DNA of 64,000 nucleotides from Macrotrachela quadricornifera. Taxonomy: Eukaryota; Rotifera; Eurotatoria; Philodinida; Philodinidae. Shown one piece after another: positions 44,078-55,758 of this stretch. Location: the NCBI GenBank assembly GCA_022393335.1, contig JAJEKB010021302.1, positions 1,178,517-1,242,516 of the forward strand. Direction: 5' to 3'. Each line of letters starts with the position of its first letter. Position 1 is the stretch's first letter. The notes under the pieces are model-generated. The model worked only from the letters and a program-made list of their open reading frames with translations. It did not search any database and was not told the DNA's origin. Both the position numbers and the translations under genes were made by a program.

Positions 44078-45135
44078 TACATGACCATAAATAATAGCTT
44101 GCGTGTATTCTCCGATATCTTTGTTGTTTCCTGCAATTTGATTTCGACTCATGTTTGAAAGATGTATATGTATGTATAATAAATTAAAAGGAAAACTTCA
44201 CATTGAATCGACGTATCATATATTTATCACGATATATTATAGCTGTTATGAAATAGTATTTTGATCACCACAATACTTCGTTACTCGTTTCACATTATCT
44301 ATTCCTCATCAGAAAGTTAGGTGTGCATTCCTCCTCTGATATAGACCAATTCTCGTATTAAAAAAATCAATAACAGATATGTATTTCTGGCATAGCGATA
44401 TCAAATGAACGTGCGTTTTTGCAAAGTGCCCTTTTAATGACATCGAATTCTTTAAGTTTGATAAAAGCTAATATTTTTGTTCTAATACCTTTGAAATGCA
44501 AAGAGACATTTACTTGGAAGTAGGTTTAAAGTTAGATTTTTGCTTACTAAAGCATCAAATTCTTTACTGTGAGATGATATCGTATAAAGTAGAAGAGTTG
44601 ATTTCGACGCTCTTTTGTCGTTGATTGGTCTAGATTAGATGCGTTATTTTTTTTTGTTTATATTTAATCTGTTTTAGATTGTGTGCGAAAAACTGAGAAC
44701 TAGATTTCAAATCGTAAAAAACTTTTTTTTCACGTTCTTCAGAAACATAAACAGAAAAGTTACAAAAAAGTAACCAAAATAACTTGACTCTTTACATTTT
44801 CGTGATGCTCTCATTTTGAGGGTGGTAAAATAGGAACTGCACGACTGTAGTTGTCAACACGTACGAGTTCTTCTCATTTTTACGTTTTCCTAGTCAATAT
44901 GGAACACAGATCAGCAAAGTGCTAATTTAACGATTTCTGACTGTTGTTTGAGCATTTTTTGACATTATACAAGCTAAAACTATACTACTCTTTTTTTTTC
45001 TCTTTTTATACAAACTATCAGTAGACAGTCTAATATATGCGTTGTCGACAGATATATTGAAAACTCTTCTCAAAACAGAGTGCCATAATGTTTATAAAAT
45101 AAACAAAAATGTAAGTTCAAAAGTTTTTTTTATTG
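44078..45135. other. no gene seen
   Basis: AT-rich; downstream flank of the GMC gene. No domains, no element ends. Confidence 0.4.
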
Positions 45136-46656
45136 TCACGAATATTCCTGTCTCAAAACATCTGCAGCTTTTTCAGCTAAAGCATAAACAGTTAAACAAG
45201 GACCTGCTTTGGATGCAAAACTGGTTGGAAATATCGATGCGTCTACTATACGAAGGTTATTTAAGCCATGTACTTTAAAATCTTTATTAACCACTGATGT
45301 TTGTGCATCTCGTCCCATTGAACATGTACCAATAAAATGACAGCCGGGTTTCAATGTATTACGGATATACGTTTCTAAGTCCGTTTCTTGAATCCCCGGC
45401 AAAATTTCAGTCACTTCAGCAATTTCTTTTATAGTATTTGTGGACATCACTGTCCTCACGTAATTGATGCCATCAATAAACGCTTCAATATCTCTTTCAT
45501 CTTCAAGATAAGTCAAAGTTATTTTTGGTGTTATCAGTGGATTGGAATTGTACAGCGAAACAGAACCAGTAGGTGATTTTGGGGAACTATTGAAGATAAA
45601 TATATATAGACGTCCGGTTACACTATTCATTTTTAGAACAAAGAACAAATCAGCGTTAGTTTTAGTAGTCTTCACTTGGCGATTAACCAAAGCAACCGGT
45701 ATACACTGGTCAATGGGCAAACCTTTCACTTCGTATTCCATAACGAGAAGACCATTATCAGTCAAATTCTTTCCAACTTGTTTCAAAGCATGCTTTATGG
45801 GTATATTGTTTTGATCGAGAAGTTCAGGATCACCTATACCTGATAGTAAAAGCAAATGAGGACTAAAAAATGTACCAGCAGACAAAATATATTCTTTTCG
45901 AGCAACGGCACGAAAGCAGCCACTAGAAGAGACGAATAGAAGATTGTCAATGCGCTTAGTTATTGTATTCACATTGAATTTGGTTACAGTAGCACCTGTT
46001 ACGACAGTAAGATTTGAATATTGTTTCATAGCAGGAATTAAGTAATCGGATGCACTCCAACTTCTAATTCCGTTAACGAACGAAGATGGTTCGAATGAAA
46101 AACCATAATCAATATTTCCTGCGAGATCGTCCGTAAAAGTCTCACCGAGTTCATCAGCCACCTTTTTCCATATCGCAAAAAATGCAGGCTCATTGGCATG
46201 TGTCATATGGATTGGACCATTGTGACCGCGAATTCCATCGGCAGGAAATGATGCTGTTGTTGTAAAATTCTCAACCATTTTATAATACATTGACATATAT
46301 TCTAAACAAAATGACTGATCGCCGCTAGCATTAACAAGTAAGTCACATTCACTTTTCGTCATTCGTTCCATTCCACCACCGTTCAGGCTATTACCTCCTA
46401 GACTATTCCAAACAATTAGGTCCAACGTTCGATTATTTAGATTTGGTAAAGGTGTGTGAAAGAGATGGTGTTTGAAATGAGAAGCTTGCAAGAGTTCTTT
46501 AAAACGAGACTTTTCTCTCATCAATGAATTTGCTGTATCATTTGAACCACTCGACAAAAGCAAAGTTTCAAAGCCATATTTGGCTAATCTTGCAGCTAAA
46601 ATGCACCCAGCAGTACCACCTCCCACGACTATGAAATCAGCCAGCATTTCTTCCAT
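45136..46656 (-). CDS. GMC-family FAD oxidoreductase
   Basis: Flavoprotein of the glucose-methanol-choline oxidoreductase family; intronless. The open frame begins at ATG 46701 (521 aa), but I choose the ATG at 46656 (506 aa): the first 15 codons lie in the inverted repeat of the element at 46661-47277, while MEEMLADFIVVGGGTAGC starts at the usual place just before the FAD-binding fold. In 521-aa numbering: dinucleotide-binding VVGGGTAGC at 25-33, GMC signature SLGGNSLNGGG, signature 2 LSAGTFFSPHLLLLSGIG, active-site His455 in GCHFIGTCSMG, and the C-terminal ASKAGPCLTVYALAEKAAD. The second catalytic His/Asn (usually GHPQ/GNPQ) appears to be Gly500, so catalysis may be altered. Substrate unknown; the family oxidises alcohols and sugars. 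A foreign origin is possible but not shown. Confidence 0.85.
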   Translation of the reverse strand: MEEMLADFIVVGGGTAGCILAARLAKYGFETLLLSSGSNDTANSLMREKSRFKELLQASHFKHHLFHTPLPNLNNRTLDLIVWNSLGGNSLNGGGMERMTKSECDLLVNASGDQSFCLEYMSMYYKMVENFTTTASFPADGIRGHNGPIHMTHANEPAFFAIWKKVADELGETFTDDLAGNIDYGFSFEPSSFVNGIRSWSASDYLIPAMKQYSNLTVVTGATVTKFNVNTITKRIDNLLFVSSSGCFRAVARKEYILSAGTFFSPHLLLLSGIGDPELLDQNNIPIKHALKQVGKNLTDNGLLVMEYEVKGLPIDQCIPVALVNRQVKTTKTNADLFFVLKMNSVTGRLYIFIFNSSPKSPTGSVSLYNSNPLITPKITLTYLEDERDIEAFIDGINYVRTVMSTNTIKEIAEVTEILPGIQETDLETYIRNTLKPGCHFIGTCSMGRDAQTSVVNKDFKVHGLNNLRIVDASIFPTSFASKAGPCLTVYALAEKAADVLRQEYS

Positions 46657-46660
46657 TATA

Positions 46661-47277
46661 TCCCCCTGGCCAAAATAAGTGGTACACCTAGTTAATGACA
46701 TTTAGTTATCTAAAGGATAGGATTTATATCTCATATTTATACCATAAATACTATGTGGCAGTACCTAACTATACATCATATAATTGGTCTTTAACTACAA
46801 CAATTTGTTAAAAAATAAGACAATATCTTTTATGTGATTTTGTGTTTTTGTAAAGGCACTATTTCTCATTTTTATCTATATTATTTTTCTTTCTGCTTTC
46901 TCTCTGCTAATCAGTGATATTATTGTTTAGTTAGCTCGTGACAGGAACGACACCTTGTTGTTATTGTATGAAAATATATTCAATAAAATACATAAAACCA
47001 TATGCCTAAACTAGGAATAATCCCTGATTAGCAGAGAGAAAGCAGAAAGAAAAATAATATAGATAAAAATGAGAAATAGTGCCTTTACAAAAACACAAAA
47101 TCACATAAAAGATATTGTCTTATTTTTTAACAAATTGTTGTAGTTAAAGACCAATTATATGATGTATAGTTAGGTACTGCCACATAGTATTTATGGTATA
47201 AATATGAGATATAAATCCTATCCTTTAGATAACTAAATGTCATTAACTAGGTGTACCACTTATTTTGGCCAGGGGGA
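46661..47277. mobile_element. perfect 254-bp inverted repeat element at the GMC start codon
   Basis: The arms 46661-46914 and 47024-47277 are, as far as I can read, identical and inverted around a 109-bp spacer. The outer ends TCCCCCTGGCCAAAATAAGT and ACTTATTTTGGCCAGGGGGA are each flanked by TA (46659-46660, 47278-47279), which fits a young Tc1/mariner-type foldback MITE. It lies 3-4 bp upstream of the GMC ATG at 46656 and extends that frame by 15 codons. An inverted duplication or assembly artefact is the alternative. Confidence 0.8.
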
Positions 47278-47279
47278 TA

Positions 47280-48129
47280 GATCAATTTTATAATAAACTG
47301 CTCACAGTGACCAAAATCAATAATCACATTTGCCAGTTTTCTCAATTGTTAACGCAAAGTTGCTCTAGAATATCCATTTGAAATAATTTCATCCTTCAAA
47401 ACTCAACAAAAATTTTCGACTTTTTAGAAATGGAGAAAATGATCGGCTTAGTTAGAAACAAGATAGCGCTCATCCTACGGATTCGCTGACCCTTTTCTGA
47501 AAGAAAATTTAGTATGATTATCATTCAAAAAAACTTTCATTTGAATTATCTTATATCTTAATCTCTTTGATTGCATGAAAGCTACGAAACAAAACATCTA
47601 CTCTAGCGATGCTCGTTTTATAGAAATATCCCTATATAGATTCATATATAAATGACACGTAAATCTCAAATTCGAGTTTCTTGTCTTGGATTGAGATTGA
47701 TCATGTCTAACACAGATATCTGATCATATTCACTGGTTTGGGGCGTCATATTTTCTAACCATAAACTCTTACTTATTTGAACAAAACGGAGAGACAAATA
47801 TTCATGTCTTTCGAAGCGCAATATTTATCGCTAGACGACTGTTTCTTTAAGAAAATGGAATTAGATACGGTTCAGATGTTACAGTTTGTTCACCAAGTTC
47901 AGTAGTACGGTCTGGTGGCAATCACTCCAAACCACAATTTCATAATAAAAATTTCTTTTTCCAAACTAGAGAATTTGGGACAGCTTCTTAAAGTTTAAGG
48001 ACGACACAACTGCATATCTATTGCTGCTTACGCTGCATTAAGCAAATAATACTATGCTAGTATTCACAATTCCTTTACTGGATATGCACTGTTACACAAA
48101 GTGTCTAATAAAAAATTATTTTTCCTCAG
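47280..48129. other. no gene seen; displaced 5' flank of the GMC gene
   Basis: If 46661-47277 is an insertion, the original GMC promoter is here. No coding content. Confidence 0.4.
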
Positions 48130-49525
48130 AATCGAGTTATTTGAGAATCTATTAAAGTACTCCAAATCTCACTTATTGCACTTATGATAAACTTTTTCAA
48201 TCAACGACTAGCCATTTGTCGACCTCCCTCCGATCGGCCACTCACGACTAGCCGTTTCCATGCACGCTTTGTTTTTCTATCTGTCATCTGTCACATTAGA
48301 ATTCTCATGCGCACAAATGTAGCTTATCCATAACATATCGATACGCAATCGAAAACTCTCAACACTCAGATAACATTATGTAGTTTCCATCAGTTTTCAA
48401 TTACTTCTTTATTTTTACAAAATGATATTTCACCGGATTGTTTATCAAACAAGATTAATTAAGTTCTTTGGAAAATCTACTTAAATTAATTGAGACTTAT
48501 TTCAAAATTATGCTTTGAAATAACGTTCTAAGTCAACGTCCAGTCATTTCCACATTTAAAACCGCTAGATCCTTCAATATTAGTTTTGGTTTGAACCGAA
48601 TAGATGCACCTCATTTGAATTCCTCTCAAAAAGTTACTGGATATTTGTTAATACATTCACTAAGGAACTAAAAAACAAAAACTATTCGAAAACTGTTACC
48701 AATAGAGTACATTACATTATGATCTAGGAAAAATCTTTGTTTATTTTGAATGTTATTTTAAGGTTAAGGTCTATGAAGACTCAGCAACACGACAACAAGC
48801 ACCTACTTCGTTTTCTTACATACTTCTGTATAAATCTTACCCAAAATTCTGATGTATAGTAATGTACAAAGAAAAATGTTTCTATTAGAATCAATATCGA
48901 CCATGGACTGACGCCCCTCAATTATTCTTAATTCAAGCTTTAAATAACAAGAAGTTCATTAAAAAAGTTAAGAAATAGCTTAAAACAGCTGTTATTCACT
49001 GTGAATTCGGATTTTCTGTACTTGACAACAGTCAGTCAAGTTTTATCAAAAACCATGATTTATTCATTTACCATTAATTAATAACTAAAAATATTGAAAA
49101 GCTAACATTAGACTTGAGTTCCCCATAGCAAATTATCTTTTGTAACTTTTTACTGGAGACAGTTCATGTCATTTATTATTATTTATCTGGTAAAATCCAT
49201 TCAGTCTTGATTCATCGATCTTTCGTTATCTTGAATCAAAATTTTTAAGAAAAATAACAAAACAAACTATGAATTATTTTATTTACTTATTATTGACCGC
49301 AAACTTGACTCGTCATTCGAATTCTATACCTTCGACAAGCTTTCCTAGAGTTTTCTTATAGAACATTACAAGTTTTAAATATTAATCTAGTCGACACTAT
49401 TTTCTGATTGGGATAAATACACAAACATACCGACAAACTTTAGAAACAAGCATACCTGTAAAACTACAAACTTATTTTATGCTATGTGAACCCTTCTTGA
49501 GTTCGGGAAACAAATCGTTATTTCC
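48130..49525. repeat. first copy of a diverged 1.1-1.4-kb direct duplication
   Basis: Matches 50300-51410 in order and orientation. Shared phrases are CGACCTCCCTCCGATCGGCC (here) / CGGCCTCCCTCCGGTCGGCC, ATCTATGAAGACTCA-like, AAGTCAAGTTTTAT, GAGACAGTTCAT and AGCATACCTGTAAAACTACA. Long indels and many substitutions point to an old duplication. No coding frame is conserved between the copies. Confidence 0.65.
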
Positions 49526-50299
49526 TTAGAAAAGAACATTGCATAATCAAAAACTCCTTTCAAATTTTTACAAAAACTAATGCTATCAATCGATTTCTTG
49601 ATCTAGATGATCTTTGATCAAACTTTATAAAAAAATCATTTTTTCGTAGTCTTTTTTTTTAAATTAAGTAACACTCGTCAGAGGTGACTCGCTTAACCCT
49701 CGACTGAATTCATTCTATCTATTTCGACAATCATTGATAGATAAATGGGCGACAAATGTGACGTTGTAGCCAACTCAGTCTGAACGAATCTCCCACATTT
49801 TATGATTTCTAAAACCAAACCTATCAATCGTAAATACGAAAAATATCAAGCACCCATGATTTTCTCATCATAGATAACATTTTTTGACTGTTCTGATACA
49901 TTGATAGAGTATGGACATGAGTTCCCTGGACTAAAGTTTAACTGGAGTTCGTAATGAAAAACTGAGAAAAAACGTACCGTTCCTATCGATTTCAGCTAAG
50001 TTACTTTAGCCTGACCTTGCATCCTGAGCAAGCACACACACACAGAATTATGTTTTTCATATGAATCCCCTCTCCAATCAAGAAAACAGGAATAAATTAT
50101 TTCGCTCCAACTTCCCATTGGGACTTTCCGTAGCATTTGTTTGTTACGATCTCCTGATATAAGAAAAAACGCATAACGTTCGTAACTAAGTGAGCAGAAA
50201 TTCAGAATGACAACAAACAAATAACATCATATTAGGATTCAGAAGTCCTTTAATGAATAGGTTCTTTTTACGTCAAATGTCTAACAAAGATTTATTTTA
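49526..50299. other. spacer between the two duplicate copies
   Basis: No gene. A 74-codon minus frame (49996-50220) is unrecognised. Confidence 0.4.
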
Positions 50300-51410
50300 C
50301 TTGATGAATCGAATCATTCACCATTTTCTCAAAGTCCCTCAACTCTCATTTATTTTACTTACAATAAAGCTTTTAAATCAACGTCTAGTCGTTCGTCGGC
50401 CTCCCTCCGGTCGGCCACTCACGCCTAGCTGTTTGCATACTTAACACCACTATATCGATCGATATTAGTTCAGCTTTGAAGTTAATGGATGCATCTCGTT
50501 TAAATTCTTCTCAATAAGCTTGGCATTCATGAATACGCTAGTTAGCAAGAAACTAAAAAAGAACTATTTAAGAATTATTATAATAGTGTACAACACATTG
50601 TAGTCTACGAAAGAGCTTCGTCTATTTTGGAATATAATTTTACGATTGATATCTATGAAGACTCAACAACAGATCTTCACACAGTCGCTACGTTTTTTAC
50701 AGGTTTTTCTGCAAATCTCACTCAAAGATCCAACATATAATAATCAATAAAGAAAACTGTTTATATTAGAATCAAAATCGAACATAGATTTACGACCCTG
50801 GAATATATGTGAGTGAACCTTGAAACAACAAACAGTTCATCAGGGAAAACTAAGGAATACATTGCATACATTTTTACTGACTTCGAATTCGTAATTTCCA
50901 TGCTCGATAACGATAAGTCAAGTTTTATTAGAAACGATGATTTACTGATTTATCATTATTTAATAACATCCACTATTGAAAAACTAATTCAAGATTTCGA
51001 TTCCTCATAGTCAATTGTCTCTGATGGAGTTTTACTGGAGACAATTTATATTATTTCCTATTAATTATTTGGCAAACCGACTCAGTTTTCATTTATTGAT
51101 CTTTGACAATCTTCGATCAAACTTCTTAGAAAAAAGTAAAAGTAATTACTAATTGTTTGGTAACTTATGTCTAAAGACAAATTTGACTCCAGATGCGAAT
51201 TCTTTATCTTCCATTATCATTCATATTCTTTTCAACAAAAATATTACAAGCTTTTGATATTAATCTAGCTGATAACGTTTTCAGATTGGCTTCGATACAG
51301 AAAGATACACCGAAACTTTAGGAGAGAGCATACCTGTATAACTACAAACTTATTTTATGTTATGTAATATCTCGTTCGATCCACGAGAGAAATCGTTATT
51401 TCGTAAAAAA
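50300..51410. repeat. second copy of the diverged direct duplication
   Basis: Shorter partner of 48130-49525 (see that entry). The shared region ends near TACAAACTTATTTTATGTTA and GAAATCGTTATTTC. It could be two copies of an unclassified transposon or a tandem segmental duplication. Confidence 0.65.
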
Positions 51411-51479
51411 GCCTTCCTTTAGTAAAAAAATTATTTCAAGAACCAGTTTTCATCTGTTTAAACGATACTGTGTTCTGAG

Positions 51480-51840
51480 TGGCTTGGACAAACAAACTTT
51501 AACGATTTTTAACGAGTCTATAACCCTTTATTTCAGAAAAGAGAATAACCCTTAATGGTGAAAACCCCGACTCAAAATAACGTTCCTGGTCCAAGTTACA
51601 ATTTGAAGAAATCTGATTGGCTGAAATTTGCCCCCCCCCCCGATGTTGAAATCCTATTGGTTGAAACCACAATATCAAATAACCCTTAATGCTGAAAACC
51701 CCGACTCGAAATAACGTTCCTGGGCCAAGTTACAATTTGAAGAAATCTGATTGGCTTGGACAAACAAACAAACAAACTAACTTTAACGATTTTTATCGAG
51801 CCTATAACCCTTTCTTTCAGAAAAGGGAATAAAGAAAGTT
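51480..51840. repeat. direct repeat (period about 136 bp) with a C homopolymer
   Basis: AATAACCCTTAATGGTGAAA...AATTTGAAGAAATCTGATTGG occurs at about 51544 and again at about 51679. An outer pair (GGACAAACAAACTTTAACGA... and GGACAAACAAACAAACAAAC...) brackets them, followed by TATAACCCTTTNTTTCAGAA. A run of about 12 C lies at 51631-51642. Confidence 0.7.
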
Positions 51841-52574
51841 GATTCTGAAAACGATCAATATCATTGTAAATGTATCATCTAATGTATCTTGTCAATCAAA
51901 CCAATTATAGTGTTAGACATTGAACTAAAAGACTAAGATAGAGGGTCACTATCTTTAGGTTAATTTCATGGAAGAAAAATATTCTTTTTTGTTTCTCTTA
52001 TGAGACAGCAAAAAAATGGATAAATATACTTAACTAGATGAAAAAGGAACTACATTTCTATGAAGATAAAAAAGATCATCTGCATACGAGATGAACAGAG
52101 CAAAGTGTACATGTATCTCATCTAATGTTATTAATTATATGATAGAAGAAGGCATCAATATAATGTCACACCTACCATATTTGTCAGCCCTGATACTATG
52201 TAATTTTTGGTAAACAAATTCTATCGAACGTAGTTTAATTGATTAAATAAATGAAACATGATGAGTGTATGTGGTTTCCACGATGCCTAAAAATTTTTGA
52301 AGAAAAAGATTCAAAAGAACTTTTAACAAGTTATTAGAAAGGATTAAACTTCGTATAAATAATCATGGTAGCTATCCTCAATATTTGATAAAATAAAATT
52401 AAAAATATCTCCAAATCTTTATATTTTTATTTAATGTTGCATGAACTTTTGGTCAGACCTAAGTACAAATCTTTTTATCTATTTATAAGGAAAATACGAT
52501 AGTTTTCTTGTATGATGAATGAGAAATATAGGCTTTGCATATTTAACTGATATATAAGCCTGGAAAAAATTAGC
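51841..52574. other. no gene seen
   Basis: AT-rich, no recognised content. Confidence 0.4.
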
Positions 52575-53175
52575 TCTAATCGAGTACAATGAAAATATCC
52601 TCATTATTAAATTCCTCATGAACTTGATTTTATTGTTGTCTTCTCTATTATTTATTAGAACTTCTCGTCACTGTGAAATTAGTTTTTATAAAAACTAATT
52701 ATATATTCTGATAAAGCATGAAATGTTCTACCATTCTATACACTCGCAATTCCTCTTGCATTTATTTACTGGAAGATAATTCGAATATTATAGAAGTATC
52801 TTCTCTGACAAATCCTAAAACCTTCTATTTCTTAACTAACTCATATCGTTTTTTAATTTCAGATGTTCAAGATGATAGAGAATTTCAAACACTATCAAAA
52901 CATATAGTTATTCGAAAAGAAAAACATTTCTATCGTGTCAACAAATCAAAAATAAAAGAGAAAAAAATAGGAGAAATTCAATTTTTTAAAATTTATGAAG
53001 AAGTGATATATATAGAACGATAGAGAATTTCATGCTTTATCGGAATATATAATTATTTTAATAAAAAACTATTTTCACAGTGATGAAAAATTTTAATAAA
53101 TAATAGAGAAGACGACAAAAAAATAAAGTTCATGAGTAATTTGTTAATGAAAATACTATCATTGTACTCTATTTA
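52575..53175. repeat. inverted repeat pair bracketing a 101-codon ORF
   Basis: Left arm about 52575-52735 and right arm about 53022-53175, imperfectly inverted. Landmarks: GAGTACAATGAAAATAT, GTCTTCTCTATTATTTATTA, CACTGTGAAA and GATAAAGCATGAAAT. It could be a foldback transposon carrying a small gene, or an inverted duplication of one flank. Outer target duplications were not found. Confidence 0.7.
52718..53023 (+). CDS. unrecognised 101-aa protein inside an inverted repeat
   Basis: The frame runs from ATG 52718 (in the left arm) to TAG 53021-53023 (at the edge of the right arm). The N-terminal half is hydrophobic-polar mixed (STILYTRNSSCIYLLEDNSN, SSLTNPKTFYFLTNSYRFLI). The C-terminal half is strongly basic with acidic patches (HIVIRKEKHFYRVNKSKIKEK). 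No family is recognised. It is open across the whole unique centre of the inverted repeat, which is more than expected by chance in AT-rich DNA, but 101 codons alone is weak evidence. Confidence 0.4.
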   Translation: MKCSTILYTRNSSCIYLLEDNSNIIEVSSLTNPKTFYFLTNSYRFLISDVQDDREFQTLSKHIVIRKEKHFYRVNKSKIKEKKIGEIQFFKIYEEVIYIER

Positions 53176-53219
53176 TTGTAGCCATAATATGTATGCTATC
53201 AGGGAAACCAGAATTCTAG

Positions 53220-53480
53220 AATTCAATTTTTCGTATGTAATGGTATGTACCGATATATACTAATACGTTATAGTACATCGATATGTACTGCCAACAACCT
53301 ATCTACTCCCAACAATCTAGAAGTCTAAAGTTTATTTTTCATGTATGCACATGGATTCATACATACGGATACGTATTGGTACATTGATATATATCGTCAG
53401 CAACATGAGTACTACCAAAAAACCTCGAGTTCTAGAATATATGTAATGGTATGTGTAGGCATGGGTGAGTACAGATACAA
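53220..53480. repeat. degenerate tandem repeat of GTA/TATG-rich units
   Basis: Two to three units of about 100-107 bp share TGTAATGGTATGTACCGATA-like, ACATTGATATATATCG-like and AACCTCGAGTTCTAGAAT-like phrases. Non-coding. Confidence 0.5.
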
Positions 53481-55758
53481 CTTGTATCGACATTTTCTTT
53501 AACATACTCCTAACAGATGTGTATTCACATGCACTCATCTATGAGTATATGAAGTATACTAGAGTCTTAGGCTTTCTGCCCTCATCCTCACTAAGATGAT
53601 GCGCCCTCAGAGGCCATATTTATGTTTTCGGCATCACTTTCATCCTCAGAGAAGAGACAGGTATATGAGTGTTTCTGTCCCCACCCTCACTCTCATGTCA
53701 ATAAATAAATTCTCGAATTCTAGGTTTTTTGGCAGTACACAATGTATCTGTACTCGCGCAGCTATGTAGAAAGTTATGAAAAGTAATTTAAACTTGAAAA
53801 CAACTTCTTTTAGTAAAAAATTTGTCGACAAGATCTCAAGCCAAAGAATGGAACGGTGTAAAATTTTCATAAAAAAGTAAAGAAAAAGAATAAAAAAAAT
53901 TTGATGAGGAAATAGGATAGAAATCGATTAGCTAATTTGTGCCATGAGATGATTTGCTCATTCAACCCTATCTCATGCGAAGTCCTTTTTTGTTAAATAC
54001 TTATAAAGTTCTGTCTTCTTATCAGTGTCCCTTCTGCCTGCTTACCGATAGATACCGCACTCACCTTCCCTTCGCTAGCTTGCGTTGCTTCTTTCTGAAA
54101 TGCGATACTATGTGCGATGCATATTAGTTATCTATTCTTTGCTCTTTCGTTCTTCTTTTTCTCTCTCTAAATATATTTGTTTCTTTTTTTTCTATCTTTT
54201 CTTCATTTGTTTACTTCGGTTTTTTTGTACTCAAAAAGTGAGTACACTCTAGAATCGGTCAGCGTCCGTCCGTTCGTTTACACGATGACTCTTCACAATT
54301 AAATTCGATTGAGCTTGAATTTTGTGCGTAGAATTGTCTCATCAATATCTCGGTCGAGAGAAGAAGATGAGAATGATCCGGCAAGAAATGACTGAGTTAT
54401 CGAAAAAATTGTCATTATTCACCAGACCATCCCTGAGGGAAGCTGCTACATGGATTTTTTCAACATTTTTTCCTACTCAGAATTATTCACAGCATATATA
54501 AATCGACTCAGTTTTTAACGCTGATTTCGAATATGATATTAATTTTCAATTAGTTCGTAGTTTTTTTAATGAAAATTGTCTACACAAAGTTCCAAAATCT
54601 GTATGTGAGGTCAGTGTGCCTAAATATGTTTCGGGTGACTAGCGGTTTTGGGTCGTACTAGATGCATAGTTTTGTCGCTACTAAAAAGAGTTATCAAATG
54701 GAACAAAATCCGAAGTCGATAGCCATTTATATTGGAGAATTGTTATGAAAACTAGCTATACCCCGTGCAAATTGCATTGTTCTTTCGGTTGTGGACGAAA
54801 TATGATTATCATGTGTTGTGTAATTTAAGAAACGTGCGCAGAGGCCCGTTAGCACTACCCAGAAAACATCTCGAGAAGGTAAGCTTGACTTGTCTTGTAT
54901 ATATCATGAGTTGATATTAGACTTCGACTATCATGCATATGAAACATAGAGTTGTTCGAGCCATATCGAGAACACATCTTGATAACCCCTAAATGGCTCG
55001 AACATGCCCATAGTTCATGAGAATAATAGCAGAGAAAAATGCTTGCTGAAATCCGATTGGTCGAAAAAATTGATCAATGGGAGAGAGACCAGACATGGCA
55101 TTCGACATTATATATATTGATTATAAACTCATGTTAATAAAGTCAACGCGTTGCAGAAATTGTTGAGGGTTATCTTGAAAAGATAAAAGAGCATCACAAT
55201 GAGCACCGTTGTAATAAATACAAAATCCTAATTTATTCATAAATAAATTGATCATTTTCTGAAGAAAATAATCAAAAACTAAAGAAAATCAAAGCAACAA
55301 TGATTGTGTACACTAAATATCTTTTCTAATTAATAGTAATTTACAGACTCAGAGCTTACCTACATTAGATCAACTTAAGATTTTCAGATCCGCACCCGAC
55401 GAGCTCTAGTCGACACATTCTTGAACAGCTCATCTGTCTTTTTCACTTTTTGAAGTACGTATAACTCTCGGATTCAATTCCGAGGTTTCGGCATTTACTT
55501 CAACACAAGTTTGCTGTTGAGAACGTTTTTGTTTGTGATACTCATCACAAAACACTTTTTCAACCATTTTCTTTTGAGACGTCAAAAAGTAAATGTGATG
55601 CTTGTGAGAGCATAAGAAAAGCAGCATCGTGTGCGAAAATTCGCTTACGTAACATTACTATAAGCCAAGCTATAACTTCATTTGAATCTTTTAATTTGAG
55701 AAATTCTTATGGAAAACTGCTTTGTAGTAACTGTTGAATAGAAGTTTCCAAGAGAATA
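53481..55758. other. 2.3-kb stretch with no gene seen
   Basis: T-rich and pyrimidine-rich runs (54120-54240). Short minus-strand frames at 53646-53870 and 55430-55627 are unrecognised. A GGTCAGCGTCCGTCCGTTCG phrase at about 54257-54276 stands out in base composition but was not assigned. Confidence 0.4.

Noticed and set aside
46657..46701. Upstream ATG at 46701 as the native GMC start
   Set aside because: These 15 codons lie mostly in the inverted repeat of the adjacent element; the ATG at 46656 sits at the normal start of the FAD-binding fold. Kept as a finding, not as the start.
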